Shown here in pieces: positions 11,332-23,207 of a stretch of DNA of 64,000 nt. Under the pieces are notes generated by a model. It saw only the letters and a list, made by a program, of their open reading frames with translations. It had not been told where the DNA came from and did not search any database. Source of the stretch: Ooceraea biroi (Eukaryota; Arthropoda; Insecta; Hymenoptera; Formicidae); assembly GCF_003672135.1 (NCBI RefSeq), contig NC_039517.1, positions 5,208,001-5,272,000 of the forward strand. The letters are read 5' to 3'. Every line of letters starts with the position of its first letter. Positions within the stretch are counted from its first letter, which is position 1. The position numbers were made by a program, and so were the translations under genes.

Positions 11332-14300
11332 GTAACGATGGGATGTTGCGGAGGCGCGTCAACGCCGGTGAAAGCTCCTTCGCAATTTACGCGACGAACA
11401 TATTGACAAGCGAATTCCGGCCTTGCTGCACCGTGTTGCACTCGCGGAGCGAGTTACACCGCTCGTTGTTGATCACTCCCTGCTCATCCGCCCTCCGTTC
11501 TTCCTCCCATGGACATTCCTTGTCCCTCGTTTCCTGTCCGGGCTGACAACCCGGGTATCGTGTTACCATCTTGCATTTCTACATGTTCTAATACGCGTTC
11601 CAAGGACTTGGATTAATCCCGGTTGGCTTTCGAACGTGAGTCGCTGGATCGGTTGGATCGCAGGATCGAATGGGGAATTGAATGGGGGAGGGGTCACAAG
11701 AAAAATAAACTGCGGCAGTACAATCTGATTTTTTACACATATTTTAAAATTATCATGTAATTATTGTGTTATTATGTAGTAATATCTAGTTATTTATGAT
11801 CCTTACTTCGCACTCATTTTGCGCTCATTCGCGCGTAACGAAACGCCGTGCGTAGGACGTGCGAATGTGCTTCTCGCCACGCTTCATTTCCTTTCGCATC
11901 AATTCTTGCACATACATTACTCTCGTTCTTTAATTAGACATTATTATTCTAATTATTATTATAATTATTAGCATTATAATTAAACACGTATTTGTCGAAG
12001 GAAGCAAGACAGGAATCGCCGAATAGGATGTCTGGCAGACTCCTAGAACAGTTCCATGAATGCTTTGTGGGCGAACGGAACCGGATGCGAGGCTCCTTCC
12101 GCGTGCGCCGGCGGCGGCGCGGATTCGGAGGAAAGCGCTGCTCCGAACACGTGCGCTCGCATACCGGACAACCCCCTCGAGCCTCCCTTTTCAGAGACGT
12201 CACAATCGTAATAGAACGATGCGTTACTCGCAGGATGAGGGGAGGAGAGTACAAAACAATCGCACGTGAAATGAGGTTGCGAACATCGACGGGATGAATT
12301 GAATATCAAACGTGCCTCGCGCAACGTGCCATAAATATTCAAAAAGCATCGAAATGTAATACACATGCACGCCGTTCGTCGCGGCGAAGCGCACCGTATC
12401 CGTCATCAATTTCGCGATGATTAACGAAATGAACATACAAAGCACGCCACGCGAATCGCCGTTATCGAGTTAACAAATTTCCATGTCGCGTGGGAAATGC
12501 ACAAACAAATATACATTATCGTCGCGATACCGTATTATCGCGCAACGAGATACTCGCGACTGAACGACATTAATTATCAATGAAAAATCGAGAAACATCC
12601 AAAGCAATTAATTAGCAAATCAAACGCCCGGAAAGAGAAGTTGTGTAATCGAACAAGTAATTACCTGTAACCGGTACCGCGCCTTCGAGAACCTTGAAGG
12701 CAGGATGCCGCAATCTTTCGATCGAAGGCTGCTCGCGAGGGATTGTTTCAATCATTCTCTCTTTCTCTCTTTTTCTTTCCACCTACCATGCCACCATTAC
12801 TCGAACGCGGTGGCGTGCGCTTTGACGCGTTCGCTGTTCCGTAATTAGCCGAGCCGAAAGCTCGGTAAAATGGCGAGGGTGAACCCCCGCGCGCACAATA
12901 CCGTCAGCTTTCAGATTTATTTGGAAAAAAGGCAGTCGCACGCCATACCATGGCGAGACATTGCCCGCTGCTAAAATCGTACCCGCCGTGTGTGGGCGCC
13001 GTAACTACTGCGCGAGTGCAGCGTGCACACGCTGCACTACAGGTTCGTTATGCTCCTCGCGCGCGCGCGAAGTGCAGATCGCCGAACGGCGCCGTAAATT
13101 CATCCCGATAATGCTCGCGGCCGCGCGCGGCATGGCCCTTGCCTCGTAAGACACGCGCGACGGCACGTGAATAATATATTTTACGTTCTCACCGGCCGCG
13201 CCGAGCGGATTTTAACAAGCGTGACGCCGCTCGCGCGCGTTTTATTTTCAGATACCCTCCTCTTTCCCATTTTTACGCTATTCATTTTTCCTTCTGATTC
13301 ACTCTTTTGTTCCCCTTTACGAGCTTCCGGCAAGGAAGCAGAAGCCTCGCGGGGAAGTCTCAAGCGATAAAAAGTGCATGTAAACGTGCAATTTTTTTTC
13401 GCTGTTTCTCCGCGAGTCTCGCGAAAGCTTCAGATTGAAACGTATACGAAGCAGAATCAGCATGACAAATTTCCAGCATGACTTTCCTTCGTACGCGATC
13501 ACGCTTCGTAATTGCACTTGCGATCGTGTGATCATTAGCGACGCTGTTTCGCTATGCGTCATCGAAGAGGAGTGCACGCGCCCATGAGGCAAGAAAAAAT
13601 TAGCATGCTTAAGCGAGATGCATATCTGGGCACGAAAGAGGTAACAGTGTTCAACTGTCGCCACCCTCAGTCGAGTGACCGCGCGCGAGTATTGCAGCAC
13701 GCGACGAAACGTCCCACGTACGACATGCATATGCTAATATGCAATACTTTTATTTTTATTTTTTTTATTTACCTTCATCGTCGGGGAAATATCTGATACT
13801 TTCCGTCTCGGACACGGTAGAAATTATCCTCCCGCTCTCCCCAAAAAATCTCCAAATAAACTTGAGATTAAAAAATGATAGACGCCGCGTCTGATGCAGC
13901 ATAAATTTTAATTTTTGAAAAACAGCTTAAAATTCAAGAATACGCGAGATGTGGTGCGTTGCCTCCAGATCGATCCGCGACAAGATGTCGACTCAAGACG
14001 CGGAGAACGCGCCGAGGTTCCAAGGTTCAGAGATGATCGACTAGCTGGTCGGTCGAAAAACACCGGTATCGTAAGCCCTGGATTCTGGGTTACGACGCGA
14101 CGGACAGACGCCCTTGTGAAAATATTGTTTTAACGCGCCGAGACTCCGCGGACAGGCCGATATTATTTCAGGGCGGAAACAACGAGGCTTCTTTGTTGGC
14201 GTTAACGTCGCGACGTTGTCTGACTTGGACGCTATCCGGATGCTCTAACGATCCGATAGGCGGAAATTACATTTTGTTATATTATTGTACGGACCAACGT

Positions 14301-14628
14301 GTGTCCATATAGGAAAAGTGCTCGAAAAATCATTTCCGAATTTTCCCTTTAATTGCTTGTGTTCCCTTTAATTTCTGTTTTTATTTTAATGATTATTTTG
14401 GAATATTGCTGAAATAATTCGGTCGAATTCATTTGGCTTTGTTCAAGTTAAAATTCGAGATTAAATATCATATATATTTGTCGCTACATATTCGTTCCAT
14501 TATAATAAATAATAATTACGAAATCCTGACCTACTTCTAATAATCAATTTGATAATATTCATTACACTTTGTTTATAAATTAAGAATTTGCATAAAAAAT
14601 TATACTGTGTGCGGTATAGTAAAATCTA
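11332..14628. other. Intergenic DNA
   Basis: There are alternating CpG-rich (11820-13560) and AT-rich (14300-14600) stretches. Short open frames in the CpG-rich parts show no family resemblance and look like chance. No RNA gene was found. Confidence 0.5.
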
Positions 14629-14721
14629 TATATTAATTATATATTATATGTTATTATATTAATAATTATTATATTAATTATATATTATATGTTATTATAT
14701 TAATAATTATTATATTAATTA
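14629..14721. repeat. 41-bp AT tandem repeat, about 2.3 copies
   Basis: Two perfect 41-bp copies start at 14629 and 14670, followed by an 11-bp partial copy. The unit is made almost only of A and T, with one G. Confidence 0.9.
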
Positions 14722-15556
14722 ATATATTTATAAAACCATATCATTAATAAAATGAATAAATAATAGAATTTTACTTACCAGGCTTTCTCGAACGCATTTC
14801 TTCGATTTTTTCTCTAACGCTTCCGTTTATTCTAGTAATACGGTTCTTCGTCGCACGAGCTAAATGGAAATAATTACTTAATTAATTACCATAAGGCGAC
14901 CTTATGGTAATACACGAAGCGGAGCTGGTCGCCGGCGTGTGTTCAAGAACAGACAGGGACTGTCCTGCGTTTAATCGCTTCCAGAATGAATTAATCATGA
15001 GGGATCAACGGCTGCCAATCTCCTTTCTCGCGACTGCAGTGCGGAGATTAATGTACGGCTGATCTAATTTGAAGAGCTTTTTCACCGAAGACCGAATATC
15101 GGACGTAATCTACGTTTTACGAAGCGAAGGAATCGAGCGAATACAGCGCGATGCTCTCGGTGATTTCCAATCGATCGTTGAATCGATTGATCGCAGCGAA
15201 ATGATGAACACATTTAATCCGAAATTGAAACAAAGACGAGCAAACTATTCTTGCAATATCAGAAATTATTTGAATAGAAATTTTTAATCAAGCTAAAACA
15301 GGAATGTCGGAAATACAACATTTTATAGACGAAAAAGTTATAATTGAAATGACGTTTGCCAAGCAGTCATCGCCAGTTCGATTTCCCAGACCATCGTATT
15401 GCACACTCCAGTTGTATCATTACTCCCCACATAGCATTACGCGATCCGAGGAGATTGATTTCTCGGGGAAAAACAAATCGAACCGCGGTGCTTATCACGC
15501 TGGCCGCGCAACCTTTGCGGCCGAGACAAGGGTTGCCTGTGTGTGCTCTGAAGCAG
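14722..15556. other. Intergenic DNA
   Basis: It holds the hairpin at 14885-14911, annotated separately. Otherwise no gene or RNA was recognised. Confidence 0.5.
14885..14911. repeat. 27-bp palindrome with 12-bp arms
   Basis: ATTACCATAAGG (14885-14896) is the exact reverse complement of 14900-14911 across a CGA spacer. It could be a symmetric protein-binding site or a short hairpin. It follows an AATTAATTA run. Confidence 0.9.
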
Positions 15557-15587
15557 TATATAGGGTGCTCGAGAGTCGCCTCAGTAG
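15557..15587 (+). promoter_or_regulatory. TATA box and TCAGTA initiator without an obvious gene
   Basis: TATATAGGG at 15557-15565 is followed by a consensus arthropod initiator CTCAGTAGG with A+1 at 15583. The 26-bp spacing is a little short. No coding exon follows within 2 kb on this strand, so any product would be noncoding or start a distant gene. Confidence 0.28.
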
Positions 15588-17927
15588 GATTCTGTGGAGT
15601 TCGTTGTTTTGTAATGAGAATATGGTGGAACGTTATAAAACATATTTTTAATATAATTATTAATATTTATTATATAATATATTAATATAGGATATATTTT
15701 TTAAAAGTAATATTTCATCGTAAATTTGTCTTCCCTATTTTCTAATACTTTGCACTTTTAAATTAATTAATGTTTCTAGTTTTTGCTGTTAAGAGATTGA
15801 AGAAGAATCATCGAGCAAAACGTGCCACAATAGTTTCGGGACACCCTGTACACACGACGCGCGCGCATAATGAATGTACGAATGCAAATGCTATGGCCGG
15901 CCGATATCGAATACTGCCAATGAAACCTTGATTTTATGACCCCGCGGAGTCGATATAGCGCTATTATGCGACGTCTTTCTTTCTCGAGAAACAATAATTC
16001 GCGTCCGGCCGATCTGAGATTACAACGGCGCGCGTTTATTTCAATAAACGAGGCGCGATAAACGTTCTTCCCGCGACTCGCAAAGTCGCAATTGAAATTA
16101 ATTATTGCCTGAGAGCCGAGCTATCGAACATATCGATCATCCAAGGAAGGACGAGTATTTCAAAGTAAACTCCTTTCCCATTCGTTTCACTTTAGAATGG
16201 AGAATTGCTTCCGTACCAATTTTACTGCTTGAATTTTCTATCAAAACGTTCTCATTTTCTCGAGAGTATCTTATTTCGTCGCAAGAATTTATCTTGTGTT
16301 AATGTTTAATTTCGTCTTTCTTTGATCTGCAAACTAACTTGAGTCGACTTGGAAGTTTCTTAAATCAATTAAGAATGTTAATATTAAATTAATATTAAAT
16401 GCTGTAATTTCATTATAATCGACTACAGATTCCCTTCAAATTCAAGTAAAACAGTAATACAGTGCATCGTGAATATTCTCGTGAATGGACTAACGATTCG
16501 ATCTGCCGCAAACTCCCCGGAGCTTTATTCCTGAATAATAATTGTAATTAGTTTAATAATTTTACATAAACAGCGGGAGTCGGCATTAATGAATGCTAAT
16601 TTCGAGGCGCAACGAATGTCCATTTGTGATGTTGTGACAACAGGTGTTGCAACGCCGTCGCGCTTTCGTCTTGGTGATGCTATGACAATTCAATTACTGC
16701 AGTGTAACTCGATGGTTCAACAACAGCCACGAAGCGAGTTCGAGAGAGGAAGATCCTTATCTGTTAGCTCGAGTAGGCCAGACTGCAAACGCGTAACTCG
16801 CGGTGCGAACCATAAATTCGAACCACACCCCTTCTACTGGCCCGTCTTTTTCCTCTTCAGCCCCATTACATAGTGACTCACGTTACGGGGATGGTTCGCC
16901 CCTCAGACTCGGCTGGCGGTGTGCCCGATGCGGTCGTCGCCTTCTTATCGCTCGAGTTGTTCGGCGAATACGAAACTTTGTCGTGGCGCCGGTAACTTTG
17001 CAAATTGAACAGAGGAATCCGACTTGTTCCCTCCTCATTAATGCAAATCATGTTACGTTTACGCTATATATTTAATGCAACGACAAATGAAGAAGTTTCA
17101 TCTCTCTAATTACAAATCAATTTGTACAAAGAATTTTCATATGAAAAAATAATTAAAGCCTATAAACAATTAAAAATAAATGAATAACTAAAAATAGTAC
17201 TTGGAAGAAACAAGGAAAGTTATTAGTAATTATGATTACCCGTGAAACAAATAAGTTATGCAGTTTATAAGTTAATGTAAATCGTTTTCTGCAAGAACTT
17301 CACCCGTGAAATGCAGGACGTCGGTACACCACGCCCTTCGGCGTTGCGTTCGAGAAGGAATTGGGGTAAGAAAGACGAACGACGTCGACGGGGATGGGAA
17401 GAGGAAGAACCGTCGTCGTCGTCGTCGAGAGAGGGATGGAAAAGAACAACTTGACGCAGGGAAATTAAATAATAATAAAGTGTATTAAAAATCGTATACA
17501 TTTTTGGATATTCGCGTATGTATATACACGCGGGACGTGTGCATATATATATACACATATATATATATTGTTTTCCATATTCATACTTTTTGCCGACTGA
17601 CCGACGGCGGTCAATTACATCTACGGTTACTATGGCAACGTAAAAATTGTACAAAGCGGTCGGGGACGACCGCGGCGCGCGTGAAACTCGTTGCGCGTAC
17701 CAGAACGTAAATGCACGGACGCGGGAAACGCACGGATGAGAACGAAGGAAGGAGACAAACAATAAAACTGAACCAGAGAAAGAAACCAATGGAAAAGAGA
17801 GAGCGGCTCCGATACCGCGCGCGTTTCTGCGCTTTGGCCTCACGAGGATGACGAACGGGGCGGCGGAAACTCGCCGAAAACACGTGCTCTCGAAACACAC
17901 TCGTTATACATATACAGTATTCCCAGT
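15588..17927. other. Intergenic DNA beyond the Frizzled-2 3' end
   Basis: It contains a relic transposon end GGGACACCCTGTA near 15838-15850, AT-rich stretches, and an alternating TA/TATACA tract near 17540-17575. A 211-codon minus-strand frame at 17265-17900 reads through this simple sequence and is not believable as a gene. Confidence 0.45.
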
Positions 17928-20809
17928 TTTATTGACAATTAGTGTGACAAAAGTGGCTTACAAATATCTATAAAGACTCCCCCTCTCATTGGCTTTCTTT
18001 ACATCCGCAACATCCACGGCGTGTCGCTCGCGCGGGAAAGTAAGAGAGAATTCTCCTTTTTTCCCTGTATTTCTCTATCTTCCACTCTTTCTCTTCTCTA
18101 CAGGCATTCGCATTCCTCTTTTCTCTCGCTCTCTACCCCCGCTTGCCCGCGAACGCATTGCATCGCACCGATTCACTCTCTCCACTCTCGTAAGTTATGT
18201 ATTGGCGTGATATGTGAACACTAACTGCAAAAGACGTCTTCGCTCTTGCTACTTTACGACGTTACGCGTTACGTACGTGCCGTTTTGGCAAGGGTCTCCG
18301 ATCTAAGACAACGACGCAATTAAATCGGACGAGGCAGTTTTCGTGTTTCAATCCTTCTGCTTGCACCTCGTAGCGAAATGCGATCGGGCAGCGATCCAAG
18401 ATTGTCACCAAATCCCGATCGCGGTTCTACTGCGAGATGCAGCCGGAAGTTCTCCAATCTCAGTTCTATGCTCTCTTCTTTCCTCTTTCTCTCTTCCTCT
18501 ACGGTCGCGCTTTCCGATATTGGAGGATTTCTGGATACCGCTAGGTGACTGGCACGTGTGATACGTACTTAAGGGTTGCTTGCTTCCATTACATCTTGCG
18601 CGTAATCTCGCCGTTCGGGACTACTTCTAGATCATCGGGATTTACATAAGACTTACCGTACGCGCGCGTGCATAATTTCCCTACCGGGGTGCATGTAGAT
18701 TTCCCTCCTCGCTCCTTCGCGCCCGGCGAGGGGTGGGATCACCCTCTTCACGTTCCTCGCTATCGCGTCTCGTGATCCTTCGAGGCACGTGCGCGAAGGA
18801 GCTGATCGTTACACGAGGTACGATAAAAATAAAGAGCGTCGCATATGTTTTTTTGTCGTTATCGTTGGTTCTTTACATCAAGTGTGATCCGGTGTCTCGC
18901 GACAAGAGTACGCCGCTGCCTTGTCTACAGTATAAAAAGGATCGACCTGGTACACCGATGTGTGTTAAATTATACTGTGACCTTCGCGCATCTATATGTG
19001 TACTTGTTATATACGTGCCGCGCGTCCTGCGAACGCGCCGGAGCAAATTCCGTGACAATCGTCCGCTCGTGGCAGTAATGACGCTCGATCGTCCCATTAT
19101 TGCGGCAGCTGCGGGAGCAAAATCTGTCAGAAATTAATCGATTTAGATCGAATGTTCATTAGAAACTACATTAGCATTAAATTGAAAGAATATATCTCTG
19201 TAATTTGATGAGAAATATGTTTAGGAATTATAAATAACGAGACAATATTTCCACTATTTTTCCATTTTTATAAATTTTTCCATTTCTCTTAAACTTCGAT
19301 AAACAGAAATCAAACAGACGATTTTTCAACTTTTAATTGAAAGATTTAACGCAATTAGACGATTAATAAACTCTAATTAAACAAAACAAAGAAATATACT
19401 GAATGATTACAATAAATATTAACAAATCGATTGCAAACATTATGTCTCGAGGAAATGTATCGCCCGACATCGTGCCTTCTCCAATGCAATCATAATTGCC
19501 GATCGTTCGCGCGAGGGGAACACGAACAAGTGGCACTCACCACGAGCGTGATCGTCTTTGCGACACCCTACGCAACGCGTCCGGCGACTATTTTACTTAT
19601 ATACAACGCATTGACTAACACCTAAGAACGATATTTACAGTATAGTCCATCACTTCGTCACTCCAGCGTTTGTTCCTGTACACTCGCTGCTCTTCACCGT
19701 GTTCGCCACCGACAGCGGTAGCCCGCCTCTCCCGGTGCTACTTTCGGAGCCACGCGATCGCATGATCGCGAGGGGTGGCAGTGGTAGAGGAGGGATCGTT
19801 GAGGAGGCCCAGGACCCCAGCGCACCAGAAACGTCGAGGAGCGCGTGGCAGTTTTCACCCTCTCGCGGAGGACTGGGAGAGACAGGCAGGCTGCCGCGTG
19901 GGCGTCTCGCACTGCGTACACACCCTCGACTTCTGGCTTGCTTTACCGCTAGATTAGATAGATAAATAGACGAGACGATATACGTTAGACGGACACGGTA
20001 GCGGGCCCCACGCAGGGCGCCGCTTCACGAGAATGTAAGAAAGATTAGAGAGATAGATAGATAGACAGACAGATACGAATAAGGACAGAGAAATCTATCG
20101 ACATCGGTCCACTGCTTTCGCGCGCGTCTCATGGACGTCCTTGAGCGCGCGCTCACCAAGTCTTTTCGCTAAATCACAATCTCACTATGCCGCGACACTC
20201 GAGTGACCCTCCCTGGTTGCTGATGACGTCTAGCTGTTTCTTTGCTACACTGATCGTCCTTTATTCGTTAGCGAATTTCTTCACGGAAGACGGTGGAACC
20301 CTTGATCTTCCTGACGACTACACTCAAATGAATCGCTGATAAATCGGGCTAGAGGGAAGATCCCTCGATATCGCGGTAGAAGACGCGTACAAACTAATAC
20401 GTATATCCGGTAATCGAGAAGCACCGCGGCCGCTCGCCGTCCATCGCGCGAAGGAGGCGTCTGATGACGTCGGTGGGCCGCCGGCGACGTCCATTCGCCA
20501 CGTGCGCGACTCACCGACACTCTCTCATACCTCGGTCGCCTGCGTGTAGGAGGGCGCGATTCCATGAGCCGGTGTCAACGGCCCAGTCGTGGACGCGAGC
20601 GACCTCCTGGAGTAGATGGTCGCCGCCGAGTGTGGCGTGTGCGGCGCTGTGTGCGGCGTCGCATGCGGCGTCGCGTTGTGCCTGCGCGAGGCCGAGGCGA
20701 AGGGCTAGATGGGCCCATAGTTGCTGAGGGCGGAAGGTCGCTCCTGCTGCTGTGGCTGCTGCTCGCCGCACCCAGCGGTGTTCATGTCGCCTCCCGCCGA
20801 CTGGTGACG
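17928..20809 (-). other. Probable long 3'UTR of the Frizzled-2 gene
   Basis: Downstream of the Frizzled-2 stop on the minus strand, AATAAA signals occur at 20260-20265 (about 545 bp after the stop) and at 17928-17933 (about 2.9 kb after it), so alternative short and long 3'UTRs are possible. The region has few AT-rich stretches and no coding exon. It includes a GATA/GACA tetranucleotide run near 20050-20075. A plus-strand TATAAAAAGG at 18933 has no clear initiator after it. Confidence 0.4.
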
Positions 20810-20812
20810 TCA
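20805..20812. promoter_or_regulatory. Full CRE palindrome overlapping the Frizzled-2 stop codon
   Basis: TGACGTCA, the consensus CREB/ATF site, lies at 20805-20812, and the stop codon TGA of Frizzled-2 occupies 20810-20812. Function is doubtful because the position is dictated partly by coding sequence. Confidence 0.25.
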
Positions 20813-23164
20813 TACGTGCGAGAGTGGCGGTTGCTTGAGTACATGATGGTGCAGATGATGTTGAGAGGCGCTCGCAACGCTGCCAGGAGGTAGTAGAGCA
20901 CTACCGGGACCTGGTGCTGACGGGTATGGCACCGCGACTCCGCGTCCCACGACGCCCTTGATGCCGACGCCACCGATGCCGACGCCGACACCGGTCACGC
21001 CAGCGATCATGCCGGCGCCAGCGCCCATGTGACCGCCCGGGTGATCACCGCCAAACAGACGCCTCCACAGTCTCTTCCAGGAATCAACCGTCTTGCCGCT
21101 CCAGATCCAGACTCCCGAGGTGATGCCGACCGCGAGTGCCATGAAGTACTTCAGCATCAGAACAGAGTAGAGCGGCCTCGCGCGTGGCCGACAGGGACAC
21201 GCCAGCGAACCTAGCCACTCGTCCCGCAGGGACGACTCGTAGATGTGACAAGCCAACACCACACCGGCCGGTAGTGTGTAGAGGACGCTGAACACGCCGA
21301 TCCGAATCATAAACTTCTCGAGTTTGTCAGCCTTGGCTCCGGGCTGTCGTTTGATCACCGAACGGATCCGGAAGAGGCTGACGAAACCAGCGAGCAAGAA
21401 GCTGGTGCCGAGCAAGAGATAGACGAAGAGAGGCGCCAGGATGAAGTTGCGCACACCTTCAGGAGCGACCGTGCACACACCAGCCACCGGATCGCCGGCC
21501 ACGCCGCCTGCGACGTATGCCCAGACCGTCTGTATAGTCGGCGCCAACCACGCCACCAGGTGGAAGTACTGCGAATATGACGCTATTGCCTCGTTGCCCC
21601 ATTTCAGGCCCGCCGCGAGGAACCAAGTAAACGTCAGGATCACCCACCACACGGAGGATGCCATGCCGAAGAAGTAGATCATGAGGAAAACGGTGACACA
21701 AGCGCCCGGGCCCTGAGCACCCGATTTGAGTGCCGGACCATCGCAAGCGATCTCTTCATGGCCGAAGATGCTGCGCGACAGGTAGCCCACTGACACGACA
21801 AAGTAACACGCCGACAGGAAGACGATCGGACGCTCAGGATACTTGAAACGTTGGGTGTCGATCAGAAACGTGATGACGGTCACGAGCGTGCTGGCGGCGC
21901 ACAGGCCGCTCCACAGTGCCAGCCAGACGGCCGCGAATTCGCGCTCTTCGTTGGTGAGGAACGCGCCGCGGCACGGTAGGGCACAGTCCGGCACTCCCAC
22001 GATCTCCTGGATGATGCTTCGGCCCCCGATGCCCACCATCGATGGTGGCGCCGGCGCTGGTATTACTCCATTTACGCCCATGCTTGCCAGACCAGCCCCC
22101 GCGCTGACCCCGCTGCTGCCGCTCCCGATGATGCTGCCGCTGACGCCGCCGATCGGCCCTGGCATCACCGCGCCCGCCGCCCCCAGAGGCACGAGGGGCG
22201 CCCTGCATCTGCACGCGCAATCCCTCGTCCTCTCCCCTGGGGGGTGCTGGCAGTTTTTTTGGTTCTTCCCCGGCTTACAACGAGCCGGCTGTGACGTCTT
22301 GCTGGGCCTCGTGGGCCGCGCCGGAGGACCTGGCGGCGCGGGGGCGCCGCTACTCACAGCACCACCATTTGACCCGCCGCTTCCGGCACCCGCGGTGCTA
22401 GTACGATTGTCTTGTTCCATGCATAAGTTTTCTGGATCTTCCCCATGATTTGGTAGCCGCTCGCACGCCATTCGCTCTGGCCACGAGAAGCCATACTGTT
22501 GCATCAAGGGTGCGCAACCGGCGCGTGCCCGCTCGCACACGCTGCGGCACGCCGGCAGTGGCTTCGTGTACTCTGGCAGGCAGATTGGCGTGTACATCGA
22601 GCACAGGAAGAACTTGAGGTCGGGTGAGCACTTGATCTCTACTAGAGGCCAGAACTGGTGCACCTCCAAGCCAGCCTCGTCCTGCGTGTCGTGATTCAGC
22701 TCGTTTGGCATAGCGGTGAGATTGTAGCCGATACCGCGGCACATGGGGATCGTGATCTCTTCGCAGCGGCCATAGCCGTTGTTGCTGCCAGCCCCGAGAC
22801 CGGAGTGGCCGCCACCGCTGTTTACGCCACCGCCATTGCCGACAACATTACCGCTACCGATCAAGCCGTTACCGTTGCTACCCACCCCGTTTCCGCCAGA
22901 ACCGGTGCCGCCATCGGATACCACGTCGATCACCGACGATGAAGATGAGCCACCAGACGAGGACGAAGATGAAGACGATGACACGCCCGATCCCGAGCCG
23001 ATGACACTACCTACCGGACTTATCGGCGATTCCGGTCGTGCGTCCAACAATGGAGCCGCCAACACCAGCAACATCTGCAACACCAGCAGCGTGCTCGCCA
23101 TCGTTCGTGCGGGAAACAGCTTCGTCCGTCTCACGGGTCTCGTATTCAAGGACGTTTGACTCAT
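20810..23164 (-). CDS. fz2: Frizzled-2 (Fz5/8-class Wnt receptor)
   Basis: This is a seven-pass membrane receptor for Wnt, acting through Dishevelled. The single coding exon gives 784 aa. A hydrophobic signal segment (about 22-42) is followed by a Gly/Ser/Asn-rich spacer (about 47-132), then a cysteine-rich Wnt-binding domain (about 134-248) with all ten cysteines. CEEITIPMCRGIGYN and the GDP/EDPENLCMEQ-like end point to the Fz2/Fz5/8 class rather than Fz1. A Pro/Gly-rich linker (about 250-390) leads to seven membrane helices (about 409-688), then KTVDSW (691-696), the KTxxxW Dishevelled-binding motif. The C-terminus is Gly- and His-rich and ends LSHV, a class I PDZ ligand shared with vertebrate FZD5. 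ATG 23164 is the first ATG after a strong acceptor (TTGCTTACTGTTGCAG, exon starts at 23191); ATG 23101 would also place a signal peptide at the N-terminus. Confidence 0.96.
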   Translation of the reverse strand: MSQTSLNTRPVRRTKLFPARTMASTLLVLQMLLVLAAPLLDARPESPISPVGSVIGSGSGVSSSSSSSSSGGSSSSSVIDVVSDGGTGSGGNGVGSNGNGLIGSGNVVGNGGGVNSGGGHSGLGAGSNNGYGRCEEITIPMCRGIGYNLTAMPNELNHDTQDEAGLEVHQFWPLVEIKCSPDLKFFLCSMYTPICLPEYTKPLPACRSVCERARAGCAPLMQQYGFSWPERMACERLPNHGEDPENLCMEQDNRTSTAGAGSGGSNGGAVSSGAPAPPGPPARPTRPSKTSQPARCKPGKNQKNCQHPPGERTRDCACRCRAPLVPLGAAGAVMPGPIGGVSGSIIGSGSSGVSAGAGLASMGVNGVIPAPAPPSMVGIGGRSIIQEIVGVPDCALPCRGAFLTNEEREFAAVWLALWSGLCAASTLVTVITFLIDTQRFKYPERPIVFLSACYFVVSVGYLSRSIFGHEEIACDGPALKSGAQGPGACVTVFLMIYFFGMASSVWWVILTFTWFLAAGLKWGNEAIASYSQYFHLVAWLAPTIQTVWAYVAGGVAGDPVAGVCTVAPEGVRNFILAPLFVYLLLGTSFLLAGFVSLFRIRSVIKRQPGAKADKLEKFMIRIGVFSVLYTLPAGVVLACHIYESSLRDEWLGSLACPCRPRARPLYSVLMLKYFMALAVGITSGVWIWSGKTVDSWKRLWRRLFGGDHPGGHMGAGAGMIAGVTGVGVGIGGVGIKGVVGRGVAVPYPSAPGPGSALLPPGSVASASQHHLHHHVLKQPPLSHV

Positions 23165-23191
23165 GACTGCATAGCTCGCATAACTGCCCGT

Positions 23192-23207
23192 CTGCAACAG
23201 TAAGCAA
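23192..23207 (-). other. Splice acceptor of the Frizzled-2 coding exon
   Basis: On the minus strand the sequence TTGCTTACTGTTGCAG ends at 23192. Its pyrimidine tract and CAG make it a strong acceptor, 27 bp upstream of the first ATG. It implies at least one upstream 5'UTR exon at higher coordinates. Confidence 0.7.

Noticed and set aside
16805..16830. TTCGAACCACAC, a reverse B-box-like word
   Set aside because: No A-box, anticodon arm or acceptor stem can be drawn around it on the minus strand.
17265..17900. 211-codon minus-strand open frame
   Set aside because: It runs through TATACA and GTC simple repeats beyond the Frizzled-2 3' end, shows no domain, and its composition follows the underlying low-complexity DNA.
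18933..18942. Plus-strand TATAAAAAGG
   Set aside because: It lies inside the probable Frizzled-2 3'UTR without a convincing initiator or exon after it.
22779..23159. Plus-strand 126-codon frame opposite Frizzled-2
   Set aside because: It is the antisense shadow of the Gly/Ser-rich spacer of Frizzled-2; its Pro-rich translation only mirrors that repeat.
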